A stretch of 64,000 nucleotides of DNA from Climacium dendroides (GCA_950106755.1 OX467083.1:47940555-48004554), one strand, 5' to 3'. Positions 10,518 through 24,900 are shown, counted from the first letter of the stretch. Program-made: numbers and translations. Notes: generated by a model not told the origin, from the letters alone.

Positions 10518-12863
10518 TCAAAAATTGAACAGGAAGTTTGGAATTCGAGAGTGATCCCTGATGCTTTCGAAAGGCCGCACTGCCGGGGTATCAACGTAAA
10601 CAGTGTCAACGCCGGAGAACGACACGGTGCGCTTCAGATGGTTAATTGGAGGAGACCGGCTGGTCCTCAAAGAAGACACTCGCCCAGTTTCCTGCCCCAT
10701 ATGATGAGCGAGCTCCAATTAGAGAATCCTCAAAAGCCATCCGTTGTGTGTATCAACAATTGGCATTCATAACATTCTCCCTCTCTACTCCACACCCATG
10801 CTCAAACCTCTCACAGAGCCATGTACAAGTTATTAACAATCATGATTAATACCAAGTTTTGCAATGTCAAGCTTTTGCGAAATCTCGTGAACGGAACGGG
10901 AGGTGCACCAGAAGAAAAAAAGGCGTCAAACTGTTTTGATTGTGCCACAGTGTACACCCTTTCTTCATTTCAAATATATCAATTTAACCCAAGACTGCCA
11001 TTCTAACTTCTCTAGCTTATCCATTTGTCAGATATGTTACACAGCTTGCAAGCACAACTATCCTACATTAAATAATTGAAAGAAAGAGGAGATACTCATT
11101 GTGGTGCAATGCTTTTTCTGGGTGTACCTACTTTAGGTTAGCATCTTTCTTTTCATTGTCATTACATTGTCTGCTCGTAACCTCAATGGAGGCCATTTCA
11201 AGATGAAGAGAGGCACATTCTTTTCCATAACGTGGGGTTGCTGTAGCATTACGATGCACTTCTTTCTTCTCTAGACTCTTCTCTCTAGACTCTTAGTTGA
11301 ACACAATTGACCAAGTTTAGCATTACGATGCACTTCTTTCTTCTTTCTAGACTCTTAGTTGAGCACAGTTGACCAAGATCCAACCATTCAACATTGAGGT
11401 TATATCTGAGAATGTGAAAACCAAGGCTCATTATGAGAAATAACATTGCTTGCCACTCCCTTGGCTTGGCATGTTATTTCTCATGAAGATGCTCTGCTTT
11501 CACATTACCCAGTCCATGAACATTACAAGAATAATGAAGATCCTTAATTTAAATTCTGAGCGTAACTGGATTCTAATTCTTCTTATCAGGAAGTGACATT
11601 CACAGTGATGAATGATCGAAAGGATGTATGAATGAATGCTCACCATGGGAAAGCGAGGATGGAACTTGCTGATGGGCGGAAGATTCGTCGTGGTGGCGGG
11701 CGTGGTGGAGGCCTGTATGGTGCCAGTATGATCGCCGAGTGCCAAGAGCTGTTGCATGGGTTCACACAGAGCCTCGACAGAGGTGATCACTGGGCTAGAG
11801 GCGGTCCCCGAGGAGGAGCCTGGGTAGACGAACACTTCAAACTCGGACAGAGCGCGCAGGCAGAACACCACGGAATCCCCGTCGCGTAGTCCATTGAACG
11901 CCGCGAACTTCTGCCACCCACACGACATCCGTACGGACGGAAATGCCGCCGACACGCTGAGGCGCACCACCCACGGCGCTCGCGGCTGCACCGACGTCCC
12001 GCAGCGCAGAATCACGAACTCCTCCAACTTGTCACCGTGCTTCTCCACGAACCATGGCGGGATTTCCTGCCATTGCTCACAATTAATTCTCAGCAGTCTT
12101 TAGAGAGGCGGGTTAGATACCGTAAATTCTCTGCATTCTGGTGGCCTAGCTTCAAAGTTATGTAAACATTGTGAGACTTTCTTCTTCTTCGACCACTTGG
12201 GGGAAAAATTAAGAGCTCAGTTTTACAATTACGCAGCTAGCTGGAACTATGAAATTGGCTATTTTCCAATTGCCAAAAATGAGATGCTCGAGCGGTTTCT
12301 TCTTTGCTAACTAGGTCAGGAATGGATTCTGGAAGTTAAGTTCAATTGTGCAAAACTGAGCAATTTCAACTGAAAATTGTCAATTTCACGGAAACTCCTG
12401 GCCATGTCACCGATGATTTGCCAGAGTAACCTTCGCTTGTAAATCTACGAAACCATAAATTTGAGTTATCTCCAAAGTTAGTGCAAATAGGGAGAGCTTC
12501 TTGTACATGAAGACAACATAAGAGCTCAAAACAACAATACTTCCTCTGTCACGAGTGTTGTTAGCCACTGGTGACAGATCCAATGCAATATTTTAACCCT
12601 GTTACAACTCTGCAACAAGAATGATGAGGGTGCAGTGCACAGAACAAAATTATGAGCGTTACGGTGGTCGGAGAGCTTTTGAGAAAATCTAACACTGACG
12701 GACAGTGGTGTCATACCAGGGAGCACCGACTGTTGGGAACCCCGTTGGGCACATTCAACGGTGTCAATGTCTTCTCAAAACGAATGGTGCCCTGCAGCTC
12801 TGGGTTCATGTGCACATCGTCTCCGGCCACGGGCATGGACGCTACCGCATGTGGCTCTGCCAT
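10518..12863 (-). CDS. B3 DNA-binding domain protein (three-exon model)
   Basis: The model joins 12863-12717, 12066-11644 and 10691-10518, all with phase-0 introns: CTG|gtatga, gcag|GAA, ATG|gtgagc and gcag|GAA. The product would be 247 residues. Residues about 28-120 read as a B3 DNA-binding domain, with FEKTLTP at its start, then EIPPWFVEKHGDKLEEFVIL, GWQKFAAFNGLRDGDSVVF and FEVFVYP. B3 proteins are plant nuclear transcription factors or chromatin-associated DNA binders. Exon 2 is the best supported part. Exon 1 supplies the missing beginning of the domain. Exon 3 is chosen because its frame and acceptor fit; it carries an SPP-rich stretch and RTVSFSGVDTVYVD. Without the second splice, exon 2 would run on to a stop at 11500. 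The B3 subfamily (REM, VRN1-like or other) cannot be decided. Confidence 0.6.
11244..11377. repeat. Direct repeat inside B3 gene intron 2
   Basis: The block starting TAGCATTACGATGCACTTC and ending in GTTGACCAAG or ATTGACCAAG occurs at 11244-11315 and again at 11318-11377. The first copy has a short extra CTAGACTCTT duplication. It is a local tandem duplication with no coding role that I can see. Confidence 0.7.
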
Positions 12864-13313
12864 TGATGGAGCACCAGTGGAGCTGCGAGATGAGAGGAGA
12901 GCGTTGGAATTGGCGATCGATCAACAAGAGCTACTTTACTGAATTATGAAGCGGAATGCACTCAGGTTTAATACCAGTTGCTGATGAATTATGGCAAGTA
13001 AGAAAATATCTGCTGAAGAGTCTAATCAGACCCGAGACATGTGGAGTTGTGGACTCAACCTGCAGACGCCAATCGTTTTACTGCACCGTACTTGCACGCA
13101 GATAATTCATATGATCATGAGGATTTGGAGGTTGTGCGAGTTGTGAATTGAAGCAATCATCTCGTCAACTATGAGTGAGTGGAGTAGTCTAGACTGTTTC
13201 TGATTCTAGGCTTCAGATGGGAAAGCTTAAGCCTCTGAAGTTGATGGAGTTGGTAAATTGGCAATTAATCAGTGTGGCAATCCGGGCCGAATTTGCCTTT
13301 CAAAGCTGCAAAA
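12864..13313. promoter_or_regulatory. Presumed 5' region of the B3 gene
   Basis: This is the sequence directly upstream of the B3 start codon on the minus strand. The B3 frame stays open for about 25 codons above the chosen ATG before a TGA, so a slightly longer N-terminus is possible only with a non-ATG start or an upstream exon. No core promoter element is clear. Confidence 0.3.
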
Positions 13314-13439
13314 ATGCCGGTGTTCGATGCGGTGACCGGTTCTGGTGAGGAGCCAGAAATTGGCTGTTGTGCAGAGAAAGGCAGATTTTTGGAGCATTTT
13401 CAATTCCTGGGCAACGATGCTAGTGTGCGACTCATAGAT
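13314..13439 (+). other. Possible short exon, unassigned
   Basis: An ATG-initiated frame of 42 codons (beginning MPVFDAVTGSGEEPEIG and containing GRFLEHFQFLGNDASVRL) runs into a good donor, GAT|gtgagc. It is in the GC-richer part next to the B3 gene and would be transcribed divergently from it. I found no convincing downstream exon, and the protein is not recognised. It may be chance. Confidence 0.18.
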
Positions 13440-13502
13440 GTGAGCTTAAGAACTTTAAACCTAGTTGTAGGTATGTACTTGCTACCATTTGAAGATGTTT
13501 AG

Positions 13503-16500
13503 AACATATGTACTTATTACATAGGTACATTATAATATGGAAAGAGTTTAACATATGCACTTATAACATAAACACCTACAACCATAGAAAGTGTTTATAA
13601 TATGGACTTCTAAACTCATGATCTCATAGGTTCTATGTTCATATGTTAATATTCCCCTTCCTTGAATCTGAATATGGAACTCCTGTTTTTATAGTGCATG
13701 GTTTTATTTACATACAATGCATTTTAATGCAATGAAAAGTATTATTCTTCATTTTAGTTTAGCAAACTCTCATAGTCCTTGAAGAGGGGAATCCATGAAT
13801 ATAGGATTTTTTAAAATTGAACACAAATAGATGGTGATTAATGATTTTTAAATAGAAATATAAGTATTTTTTTATGTAGGTATGAGAAGGCAAATTACCT
13901 AAATTTTGGAAGATTTAAATTAAATTTATGAAATATTTCTTTATAAATACTTGATGTCTTCTATTCTAATTATAATTGATGGCCATTTGAAAATGGTTGG
14001 GGAGGGGTCACAATTAAGGTAGGCAACCCCTTTTTGCAACACATTGTCTTAGGAGACATCTAAAATATAGCGATGTTCAAAGTCGGCATAATGGCCTAAT
14101 CTCATTAAAAATTCTTTAAATCAACACTAATTTTCAAAAGTAACCAATGGAAGATGAAGAGCTTGTTGAAGCAACAAATGAGAATTGGATTAAGGGTAGT
14201 CTAATGTGAAAGTAGGTGTTCCTAGGACCTCTAATTTGAATATTTGTAGTTATTTAAATAGTCTCTGAAAATTCTCCAACCAACTGCATTCACTTCCACT
14301 ACACATGCTAACATCTTGCATGATGAGAAACCAACATTTTTCAATGTCAAAGCAAATGGATTTAGTTGAACATCCAATGTAAAAATCCTTGTTTTTATGT
14401 CAACAATGATATTCAATATTACATAAAACACATCCATAAATTTAGAGAGAATATTTTCTTCCATTTAATTTTATAATTCCATATTACAATATATATAAAC
14501 TCAATCTCTGAGTTGTTTTAATGCTGATGACACTTGTTTATAGAATGGTAGTTGCAAATCTGAGATTAGTCCATGCCTCTAGATTCACCCTAACTTCAAA
14601 GTACATGCTCACCTCTACTTTCAAATTCAATGGAACTAAACACACTCTCTATATCCCCCATGTATATAGAGCTAGGGACCAATCAGAAATCATCTTATTT
14701 AGAATGTAAGAAAACATTCCATCACAAGTTGCAATTAGTTACAAAAATTTATCTAAATTTAGAGGGTGATTTGAGGGGCTTAGTACACTCTCCAAATGCA
14801 ATGTGTAGCTTAAAGAGTACTCTGAAAAAAATCATTTTAAAATTATTTTCGTCTATTTTGTTGGGTGTTGACTATTTAACAATGCTAAACTAAGGGTGCT
14901 CTTAGCTATGTTCACCAAAAAATGTTGGTCCAATAATCTCTAGACAATTGCCAATTTTAGAGTGGCAAAACACTAAATGGAAGATTGAAAAATTTGCTCT
15001 CCCTCTCATCAACCAAAATTGTTGTTAAACCAACTAAAGTCAAAGTTGAATCAATGACTTTTCAAGTTCACCTACAAATGTAGTGCATCTTATAATAAGA
15101 TTGAAGATGACAAAACAACCCGCATTCTTGTAATTGACCCTTTATATGTTTTTAGAAAGGATGCATTTAGAGTTAAAATATATCCTCTATTATTTTGAGT
15201 AAATATTTAATGACTAGTAGGGTTTTTATTTATGGAATGAGTGGCTAGTTTCATTTGATTTGAAATTAAATTTAAAGTTAATACAGACTTATTTAGAGTT
15301 CTTTTGGAACTCCAATGATACCAACATGAGGTCTTTACAAGTACTAGACTGCATATGCATTTTTCAAAAAAGATTATTTTATTTAAATAAATTAAAAATT
15401 GTTGCTAAAGTGAGAGTCTTTTAGGGCCCTTGTCAGTTGTGATGGAGTATCCAAAGGATACAAGTTCTTGCAACTTTTTTAATTTTAATTTTTAATATTT
15501 TATTTATTTTTGGATTCATCTAAGTATTTTTTTATTTCATTCATTTAAATATTTGTAGATTCTTAGATTAATTCTCTTATTTTAGTGTGGTGTAGATTTT
15601 TAGAATTTCTTTTTGCAGAACTTTTGTAGTTCAAATGGTATAAGTATGTTTGACTTCAAAAATTAAATTTGAAGTTATAGAAATAGCCCTTTGAAATTGA
15701 CATTAAAATCAAAAATAACTTTTTTTTAATAAATTATTAAAATGAAAAATTAACATTTTGAACTCAAAGAAAAAAAAATTGTAAAAATGAAAAGCTCTTG
15801 CCTTTATAGCCAAATCTGAGACTTCTAGGAATCTTGAGAAACAAAAACAAAAGCAACCAAAAACTCAATATGATATAAAGATTTATGTAAATAAGTGGAA
15901 GAATAGAAAAAAAAAGAATGAACTTTTTCAAAATGTGATGGTGTGAAAATGGAAAGACTTATATTGGAAAAGACCTCTCAATACTTGGGGAGGATTGCTG
16001 TTATGTGAGCTTTGAAGTATGAACCTATGAGCTTAGAAGATTACACACTTTTGTTAGACTTTTGTTGTAGGTGTTTATTATAGAAACCTTCCACAATTAT
16101 AGTATAATTATATTATAGATACCTATATTATAGGTATTTATATTGTAGATCCCTTCACTTATGGTTGTAGGATATCTACTTATACACACATTCAAGGCTC
16201 ACATGCTTGCAGTTTTCATGCTTGCACACTAGCATCATCGTATACTTGGGATGTTGATAGATCATGCACGTACTAATACATAATTGAATTGCGGTAGGCA
16301 CATTTGAAAGTAAAAATAATAGTTTCATGAACAAGAGATATTGAAGATTGGACACTTGAATGCAATGATGTGCAAAAGGTGTTTGTTATGCCCACTCTAA
16401 AGGGGACAAAGTACTTAGTATATTGATGTTCCAAGCAAGCACAAAAATCTCACAATAAAAGCAAAGCAAAAGACACATCCAATAGCACAAAGATTTTCAT

Positions 16501-18400
16501 GAATGCTAAATGGAATGCAAAAACATTTGTGAGAGCATAGACAAAAGCACACAAAAGTAAATTAAATCCAAGTGACATGTGGAAAATGAATCTAAAAATA
16601 CTCATTGCCAAGGTTGTGAAAGAAGCTACAATTTGATTGATAAGAAATTGAAAGTGGAAGAAATGGATTTCTTTGTGAGCACACTAGAAAAAAAGATGTA
16701 AAACAATTACATAAGATTTGGTATAAAAAGAGAGGGTAGTCATAGAATGAAGTCAATATATATTGTTTTGGTTGCAAAATAGTTATAGGTTGAAGTGTAT
16801 GATTATGAGAATTATAATAGAGTTTAAATTTAGAATGAATGTCAACTATTTACCATCCAAAATTCATCATAGTAGTCAATGTGAACTAGTCTACACTTTG
16901 CTGAATCCACCGTGTTGATTTGCAGTAGCAAAAAATGACTAGGACACGACTACAATAAAATGATAATAGATGTTTCCTAGTCGTTCCTGATTTCCTTATA
17001 TCAATTGTCCTATATCAATCAATATCTTTTTCAATAAAACTTAAAGCCAAAATTTAGAAATTCCTTCTAAATCAATTATAGATTGAAAATTTGTGATTTT
17101 CACATGAATTTTTTTCTTTAAGTTCAAAATCTTAAATTCTAATCATAATGATTTCTAAAGGTTTTTATTTTACTATTTTATTCAAGTTTTTTTCAAAAGA
17201 ATTATTTTTTGAATTGAAAAAATTACTTTTTCAGATCAAAACTACCAATATCCTTAGAATCATAGAATATTCACAAAGCAAAGTCTTCAAAGTAGGTATA
17301 GTACAAATGTTGAAGAACTATCACAAAAATCTTTAAAAAATAATGGATGAAAAAATGCATTTTGTATGCTTAGAATGTGTTTGCATTCAATTGTTGTTTG
17401 AAATTTGAATATCCAATCTTTAAGGGCTAAAATAAGCAACTAAAATTACTATTTTCTATATTGTAGAGATTAGAAACAATGTTCATGCATAATATATTTT
17501 ATATATTTATGTCATTTATAGCATCTTACAAAAAAAGATTTGATCCCATAGGTTTAAATAATATGGCAATCCATGGGAGTAATTCTTAGTGCTACAAATT
17601 TTTTTTTCTACTTTGTAATAATTCAATTAGTACAGGACTTGAATAATATACTTTTCATGATGTTTGTACTTTGAATACTTGTATTTTGAGCGCATAGTCA
17701 CTCATAGGTTACATTACCCCACAAAAACCTCTAATTTAAATAATTTAAAAATTTACCCCTCCCCCCATTATCACACACATCCAACAATTAAACTCAAGTT
17801 AAATTTTCTTTTAATCCCAACTCCATTCCAACCCAATCCAATTTAAGTCAATCCAATCACCCACCTATTTGTAATTCCCAGGAACCAATCAAGTTCTCAG
17901 TCAATATGGGATATGTTGCTTGTATCCATATCCATATCCATCTGTACTCTTATCCATATTCTATATTTGTATTTACATCTACATCCATATTTTGTATTCA
18001 TATTTGTATTCTACTTGTATTTGTATTTTGTATTAAATTGGATCAATGGTGATAAGTTTTTTTTAATTTTTTATAAGATCAATGGCTTAAGATTTTAGGA
18101 TGGTGTGTGTGTTTGAGGACAGGGGTACATCTTTTCAAGAGATGGTCATTCATTGTTAAATAATTAACTAAATTTAGCTAATGTGATTTAAGCAAATCCT
18201 TTAGTAAAATAGAAAGATTCATTTTTTTCCTCCCAACTTTTTATTAAAAAAAGCAATATTCTACAAAATCCAAGTTCTGTGTTCAGATATATATTTTTGC
18301 CAACCCCAAATACATGAAACAAAAGTGCAAGACCCATTACTTTGTGGGGACGAATGTAAGATGAGAGTGGTAGTGTGACCGTATTGGATGAATGAGGATG
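13503..18400. other. About 4.9 kb of AT-rich DNA without a recognised gene
   Basis: All frames are short and interrupted. A degenerate (TATCCA)/(TTGTAT) low-complexity stretch lies at about 17924-18035. AT-rich short palindromes lie near 16090-16150. A short segment near 14385-14425 resembles the interior of the CACTA-type MITE at 36965-37193 ('tttttatgtcaacaatgat') and may be a decayed relative. Otherwise I see nothing. Confidence 0.5.
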
Positions 18401-18449
18401 AAAGTTGAATGAGAGTTTGATGATCATCGAACAGAAAGGGCACAAAAAA

Positions 18450-18958
18450 TTGTCCTTGTACAGCTCGTGGCGAGCTATTAGGGTTTGATTCTCCTCGCTG
18501 CAGGGCTGGGAAGCATTCTTGCAGCGAGTGTCGACGATTTCCGAGTTCGTGCTGGACGTTTGGATGTGCTAGAGGAGCTGTGTGTTCGTCGTCCTGATAT
18601 TTTTCGGGGGCAACGGGCGGTGGCTCTGAAGGGAATGAAGGCGTGGATGCAACCGGGTCTTCCGAGGGTTGGGTGCACGAAGTGTCGGGACAGAGGCTGA
18701 CGCTGAGATCACAGTGCTCGCAGCTTGGTCGAGCGGAGAGTCCGGAAAGATTCAGTGGCAGTGGATTGGATGGTGGTGAGGTAGGGTTTCTGTCAGTGGA
18801 GTTTATGAGTTCCCCTCAGATCTGTTTCGGGAAAAAATTGAAGGAGGTGGAGGAGAGTAGCGCAGGAAGCCAGGGTTTCCTGCGTCAAAGCACTTCATAG
18901 CTAGAGAGAGTTTCCGGGGCAGCCAGAATCAACAGCGATTGAAGACTTTTTGAAAAAA
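18450..18958 (+). promoter_or_regulatory. Presumed 5' leader of the SAPS gene
   Basis: This GC-richer stretch directly precedes the SAPS start codon and is the likely first-exon untranslated leader. It contains short open frames (for example 18485-18700 and 18643-18900) that would act as upstream reading frames if transcribed from about 18450. No TATA box can be assigned with confidence. Confidence 0.4.
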
Positions 18959-21900
18959 ATGTTTTGGCGAGTGGCTGGCCTGTCGACCACTTCTCCGGTG
19001 AGTTTTTCCAATCTTTCTCTGCAGTCTTCGCAGACTACTGCGCGGAAATAGGGAAACCTTACTCTTTCATCTCATTTTCTCGTCAAAGTGGCGACTTCTC
19101 TGTGGATCAACGGGGTCGAGCGGACCTTGCTTTCACTCTATCTAGAGGAATCTACAATCGAGATTTTGACATCAATCTGTTTTTTCCCCCGAGACCTCTC
19201 GTGTCGCACTGATTATTTTTCTGGACATTAATCACGTTGGTTGAAGTCTCCGAGCCTATTGCTTTTAAGACTTGGTTTGTTCGTTCTCCTTCCAGCGACA
19301 CCGTGACTGGGAATTCTATTCAGTAACATAACGACTCGAAATTTGAGTTTCATTTCTAAACTTCTATTCCTGGGAAAGGCCAAAGAAGCAATGTAAGCAG
19401 TATTGGACGTCAGTAGTTTGAACTATGATTTCCATTTTCATATTGACGAATTCCCCCTCGATAGCGACTTTGTTGAGAAATGCGAGTGGCTAAATCCCGC
19501 AATTGAGAAGCCGACCTCGTCGTACGATCGTTTAATTTAAGACGAATCCCTACTTTTCAGGGTCTTCCTTATGCAACTGCGGTCTATATTAGTTGCAGCC
19601 AACCGAAGTGTAAATTTTTGCGTCTTGGCGGTCTCGTGGGCATGATTGTTTTTAACGTGGCGGCCCTTGAATGCCTTTTTAAGTTCATGAATTCTTTGTC
19701 ATTCCTGGTTCAAATATGGCAGTGCAGCCCATGAGAGAACCTTGAGGCTATAGATGTTTGCCGCTGAAGTGGTGCATTCTCCCTGCTTGCACTGCATTGC
19801 CAGTAGTATTGACTGTGGATGGGCAAACCGTGTGGCTAGTCTTCTGTGTTGGCAGCCGGCCGTTGCCACGTAGGGATGTGAAAATGAACCAAGTCAATCG
19901 TAACCCTATCTTGTAGGAATGGCCGAGTTTCTATGGTCCGCACTAAATTCCATAACTTGCGTAGTCGTCGGTGACCTGCTTCGAAGGTGACGAGTCTTTC
20001 CGTATGATTTCGAAGTGAGGTGGAGTGTACAACTTTTTCTGTATCCAACACCCAATCAGTATCAAATGTCCATTCGTTCGTCGTCTGTTGGGATTCATGT
20101 GGATATTTGACTTGTGTCTATGCTTTCTTCTGCAGGTTGAGTCGGTGCTCGATAAAGATGGTTACACCTTGGAAGAGCTCCTGGATGAGGATGAAATCAT
20201 CCAGGAATGCAAAGTTCTGAACAGTCGTCTTATTAATTTGTAAGCGTTCTTGCCGATGTTCAATGTATCCAGGCTTGTATTGCTTGCAGATACCCCTCCT
20301 GAGTCTTGCAGTTCAAGGTTCATTCATAGTCAGAACACGTAGCGCAGATCTCGAATTCATCAGACAAGTTTATTGAGTGAAAGCATGCATAGTGAGCATC
20401 TATTTTTCCTCGCCCATTCTTCGTTCCAGTTTTCTAAGGCTTTCTTCTTTATCCTCTCCAGCCTGCGTTTGAAGGCACAAGTTCAAGCGTTGCTCCGTTA
20501 TGTAGTGGAAGAGCCACCTGAAAATGCAGATAACAAGCGTGCATTTAAGTAAGTTGCTTCATCGTTCGAATGTCCTTTAAATGGACTAGAAGAAATCTTA
20601 CCTGGGAGTGCTTCGATTTGACTTGCATCTTTCTGGATTTTCGGCATTTTACATTCCTTTTGCATTCGGATATTGAGTGAAATTGTGGGTGTCGGTTGTC
20701 GAGATTCTCATTTTACCGTCCTGCAGGTTTCCATTTATCGCGTGCGAGGTTTTCACTTGCGAGATAGACGTCATTTTCAAGACTTTAGTTGAGGATGAGG
20801 AGGTATTTTCCAGATATCTGTTTCTTTGGAATGCTGAAGTGTCAATGATTCGAAACACAATTATTTCATGGTTGGAAACACAGTTAATTATGCTGGAGCT
20901 GAAGGTTCTATGAGAGATTGAAGTTGAGTTGTTTCGAGATTGCTTGCTGGTTCTCCAGTTACGATCCTTGCCGTCCATGCTAAGAGAACTGCTTGATAGT
21001 ATCCCGCTATGATGGAACTGCGCTTTAACAATCTGGTGTACTCCCTTCTGTCCTTTTGCAGCTCATGAACTACCTTTTTTCATTCTTGGAGCCTGATCGA
21101 CCCCATGGGACTTTGCTGGCAGGCTACTTTAGTAAGGTAAGTATCAAAATTCTCACCAGAATTAGTTTATCGTGGTTACATGCGCTGGGGTTCCTGTTTT
21201 TTGTAGAGCTTTACCTTGAGTTGTCACTGCCTTTTGGTATCCAGATTTCGACCAAGTTTAGAACGCTTCGATTGCTTTTGCATTGCTGATGTAGGATACG
21301 ATTATCGTGCATTTTGTGGCCCGTGGAGAGGAGATTCTCCTCGAGGCAATAACACCTGTTTTTAAAAATGTTCTTCGCCCTCTTGTTATTTGCGGATGCA
21401 GGTGGCTATTCGCTTGTTGCTTAGAAAGACAGTTCCGGTGATGCGGTATTTACAAGTACGGCTAAGAGCTGTCGATTCTCCCGTTTCTTCTGCGCTTTTT
21501 TCCTTCTTGAATTTCTGGATGTGTATTAGGGAAGGACGCGGGGTTTGAGCGATTCTTGGGTTCTCTATTGACATCCTCAATACTATTGTGTACATATATC
21601 AGATAAATGAGAACTTTATTTCTGTGACTAGTCAGGGATGTAGCCTTTGATACTTCAAATTTGTTGAACTTCTGCAGACCCACCAGGAGGTGTTGAAGAA
21701 GTTGGTTGATTTAATTGGTATTACTTCCATCATGCAAGTGAGTTCACTCTATCATCCACTTTTTAGTGAAATTCCGTATCCGTCATGATCCTGTCTTGTT
21801 TCTTACGACGTTTTCTTAGATCTCCCTACTCGGACCGTATCTCACAAAGTATTGAATTCGTGTGCATTTCGTAGGTTTTGTCTCGATTGGTGGACGACGA

Positions 21901-24900
21901 ACATATTTATGCCTATCATGTGGATTCGCTGCAATGGTTGGCGGACACTGATCTACTGGAGATGCTTGTAGACAAGCTGAGTCCGCCGGTACTTTCTTCC
22001 CTCCCTTGTGATATTTACGTCATGAGTAGTCGTTGTACCTTTGAGGTTTTACACCGTCAGTGCACGTGAACGAAAATGCGCAGACCCAAAGTATCCTCGC
22101 CTATGCGTCATCTAGGTAGGACGGCTTTGTTTAATTAACAACTGTCCCTGCAATCTTTGATTGTGCATGTATCCTGGGCAGCTGATAGGTTTTGTTTTGA
22201 GTTGTGATTGCAGCATTCTTCAGATGTTCATGCAAATGCTGCTGAGACATTGTCAGCTGTCACTCGCGTTGCTCCATCTGCCCTTGCTTCCAAGCTTTCT
22301 AGCCCCAAGTACGAGTCGAGCCCTTTCCTGCTTTGTAATTGGTTCTTTGACCTTGTACGGAAGCTTTCGAACGTCTAGGTGGTGTGTCACAGAGGCGTTC
22401 GGATCCTTTGGTGCATGTCGATGTCGCGTATCTCAGCTTCTGCAATTTATTTTTTGTCAGGAGATGATGTAGTCAAGCTTCCATTGCGAATTAGTGGAAA
22501 TGAAAAGCTGACTGGGAGAAGTGCGTTTTATTTACAGTCCCAGATTTTCTAAAGTATAATTCTAGCTTTCATTTGTCGTGTGCTTTGATGGCTAGTATGA
22601 ATCGTCTAATTTGAGTGAGTTCGTTTTGGCAGGTTTGTGGGTCGCCTGTTTCATCATGTATTGGAAGATCCCGAATCGAAGTCTACTCTAGTGAATTCCC
22701 TCTCTGTATGTATATCTCTATTGGATCCGAAGAGAGCTGCCAGTGTTGCAGCTGCAGGAGCTGCTCGTGGTCAGCATGTGGCCGAGCCTGTCACTACTGC
22801 CAACCCGGAGACTGTTGAAGGCATGCTTCAAAGACTGGGTGAGCTAGTGCAACTTGCAGTCCACGATTCCAAGATTTGGTTTTATTTCGGGAAGGAATCC
22901 TCTCGCTAACCATTGCCTGTCCGAGCCTTTCCCATGTAGGTGCCCGTTCCTTGACTTGGCTTTTCTCACGAACCTGTCCTTTTCTTTGTTTTCTGTGCAG
23001 GTGACTTACTTGCAGTGCTGGACGTTTCGACGGACGAAAAGATGTTGCCCACTACTTATGGACGGCTTCAACCCCCTTTGGGAATTCACAGGCTGAAGGT
23101 TCGATTCGAGCTGTGTCTTCGTTCTTGACGTGGAGGTTCGGAGTTGACGGGGATGCTTCGTATGTAGATCGAGTGTCCCTGCTTTTTGCCTGCATTTGTT
23201 ATCTTTTTTCTGAATTTGTGGGTCCCTGTTCAGATTGTGGAGTTCATCGCGGTGCTTTTGCGAGCAAACAGTGAAGGTGCTAGACACGAATTGGTCAAGT
23301 CCGGAGCCATTCAAGTCGTTTTGAAGCTCTTTTTTGAGTATGTCCACCCCTCTTTGATCACCCGATTCTGCAAGTTTGAGTTGAATTTCACTGTATCTCA
23401 ACATCAGGGCAGCCAATGCTGTGGAACTGGACCCCTAGTGACCATTTCCGTTCTTGATTTTTGTGTGGGACAGTTACCCGTTCAACAACATGCTGCACCA
23501 CCATGTGGAGAGCGTGATTACTTCGTGCTTGGAAAGCAATGACCAAGAATTGATTGACCACTTATTTGAAGACTGCAAATTTCTGGATAAATTGTTGGCT
23601 GCGGATGAGAATCCTTATGCGCCTGACAGTCATGCAGAGGTGAGGGTTGCACTTAGTCTGGTATCCACTGGAGAAATGCAAGCGATTTGCAAGCGTGTTT
23701 CCAATCTGGTGGTGCTTTCAGTATTCATTGTTGCATTTTGTTGATTGTTGTGCTGGTCTGTTCCATATCCAACCTGTTCATTTGATTTGGAGCCTCTTTC
23801 CTGATGTGCAGCCGAAACCCGCGGTCAGCAAGTCACCCACAAGGATAGGGAACATGGGACACCTCACGCGTCTTGCTAACAGGATCAATCAGGGCTCTAC
23901 TTCCAACCCCACCATTCAGGGCCATATACAGGTATGCAGCGTTGCCATCTCAGTTGCGTTGTCATGCATCCTTCTGATGAGTCCCTGTTTACTGATCTCT
24001 CCTGTGTCACTTCGCAGGCTAATCCCAAGTGGAGTGAATGGGTGACCAAAGTCTTGCAGCAACGGAACACAATCGAGAACGTGTTTCAGTGGTCTTGTGG
24101 GTATGTCTCATCCATATGGATAATCGGTAGATTTTTGGTGTGCAATTCCACCATACTAGACTCTTGTGATGATCAAAGAATTGACTTGTGGAACTAGGTC
24201 TTACAACTGCACTTTTGTGGCTTGACATGTGCGTACAGACGGCCTACTGTTGTACAGGATCGTCCTGTGGAAAGTGATGACGATGACTTCCGCGATAGAG
24301 ATTATGACATATCCACCATGGCGAATAACATAAATCGTGAGGTTTATCGTTATGGCATGTTTGACAACGATGATGCTGACGAGGTAGCGGTCGTCTGATT
24401 CCCGTATCCACTCTTCGCTTCTTCTTAGGCAGAAACACCATTTCCTTTCAACACGTCTGTGCACTTGTTCTGGTATTTAGCGCTCTGTTGGTATTTGAAG
24501 CGTTTCTTTGATCCATTGCTTCATGTCTACTTGGTCTTATTTGTCGACTTGGCTTTCCATGCGCAGGGTCATGGGGCTATGGAGAGAGACGAGGAGGTTC
24601 ACCCTTTTCCATTCCTTAGTTGAAGCATGCGTTGTGTTTTTATGCCAACTTGTGCCATTTGTTCGTCATCCCTTTGACGACATGAATACTTGATTATACC
24701 TCTGCTTCTGTGGTTCAAGGTTAGTGTATGTACCGCACGCGTTTTATGCACGTACAAGAGTGCAACTGATCATTGGTGGTGTACTCAGGACATGTTTTTC
24801 GATGACGAGTCTGCCGAAGTCGTCATTTCGTCATTGCGACTCGGTGACGAGCACGACAGGTATTTAGAACATTGTTCGTCCCTATTTCCACTCCATTGTG

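Noticed and set aside
14385..14425. Another CACTA-type MITE
   Set aside because: It shares a short interior segment with 36965-37193, but I found no CACTA terminal repeats or target duplication around it.
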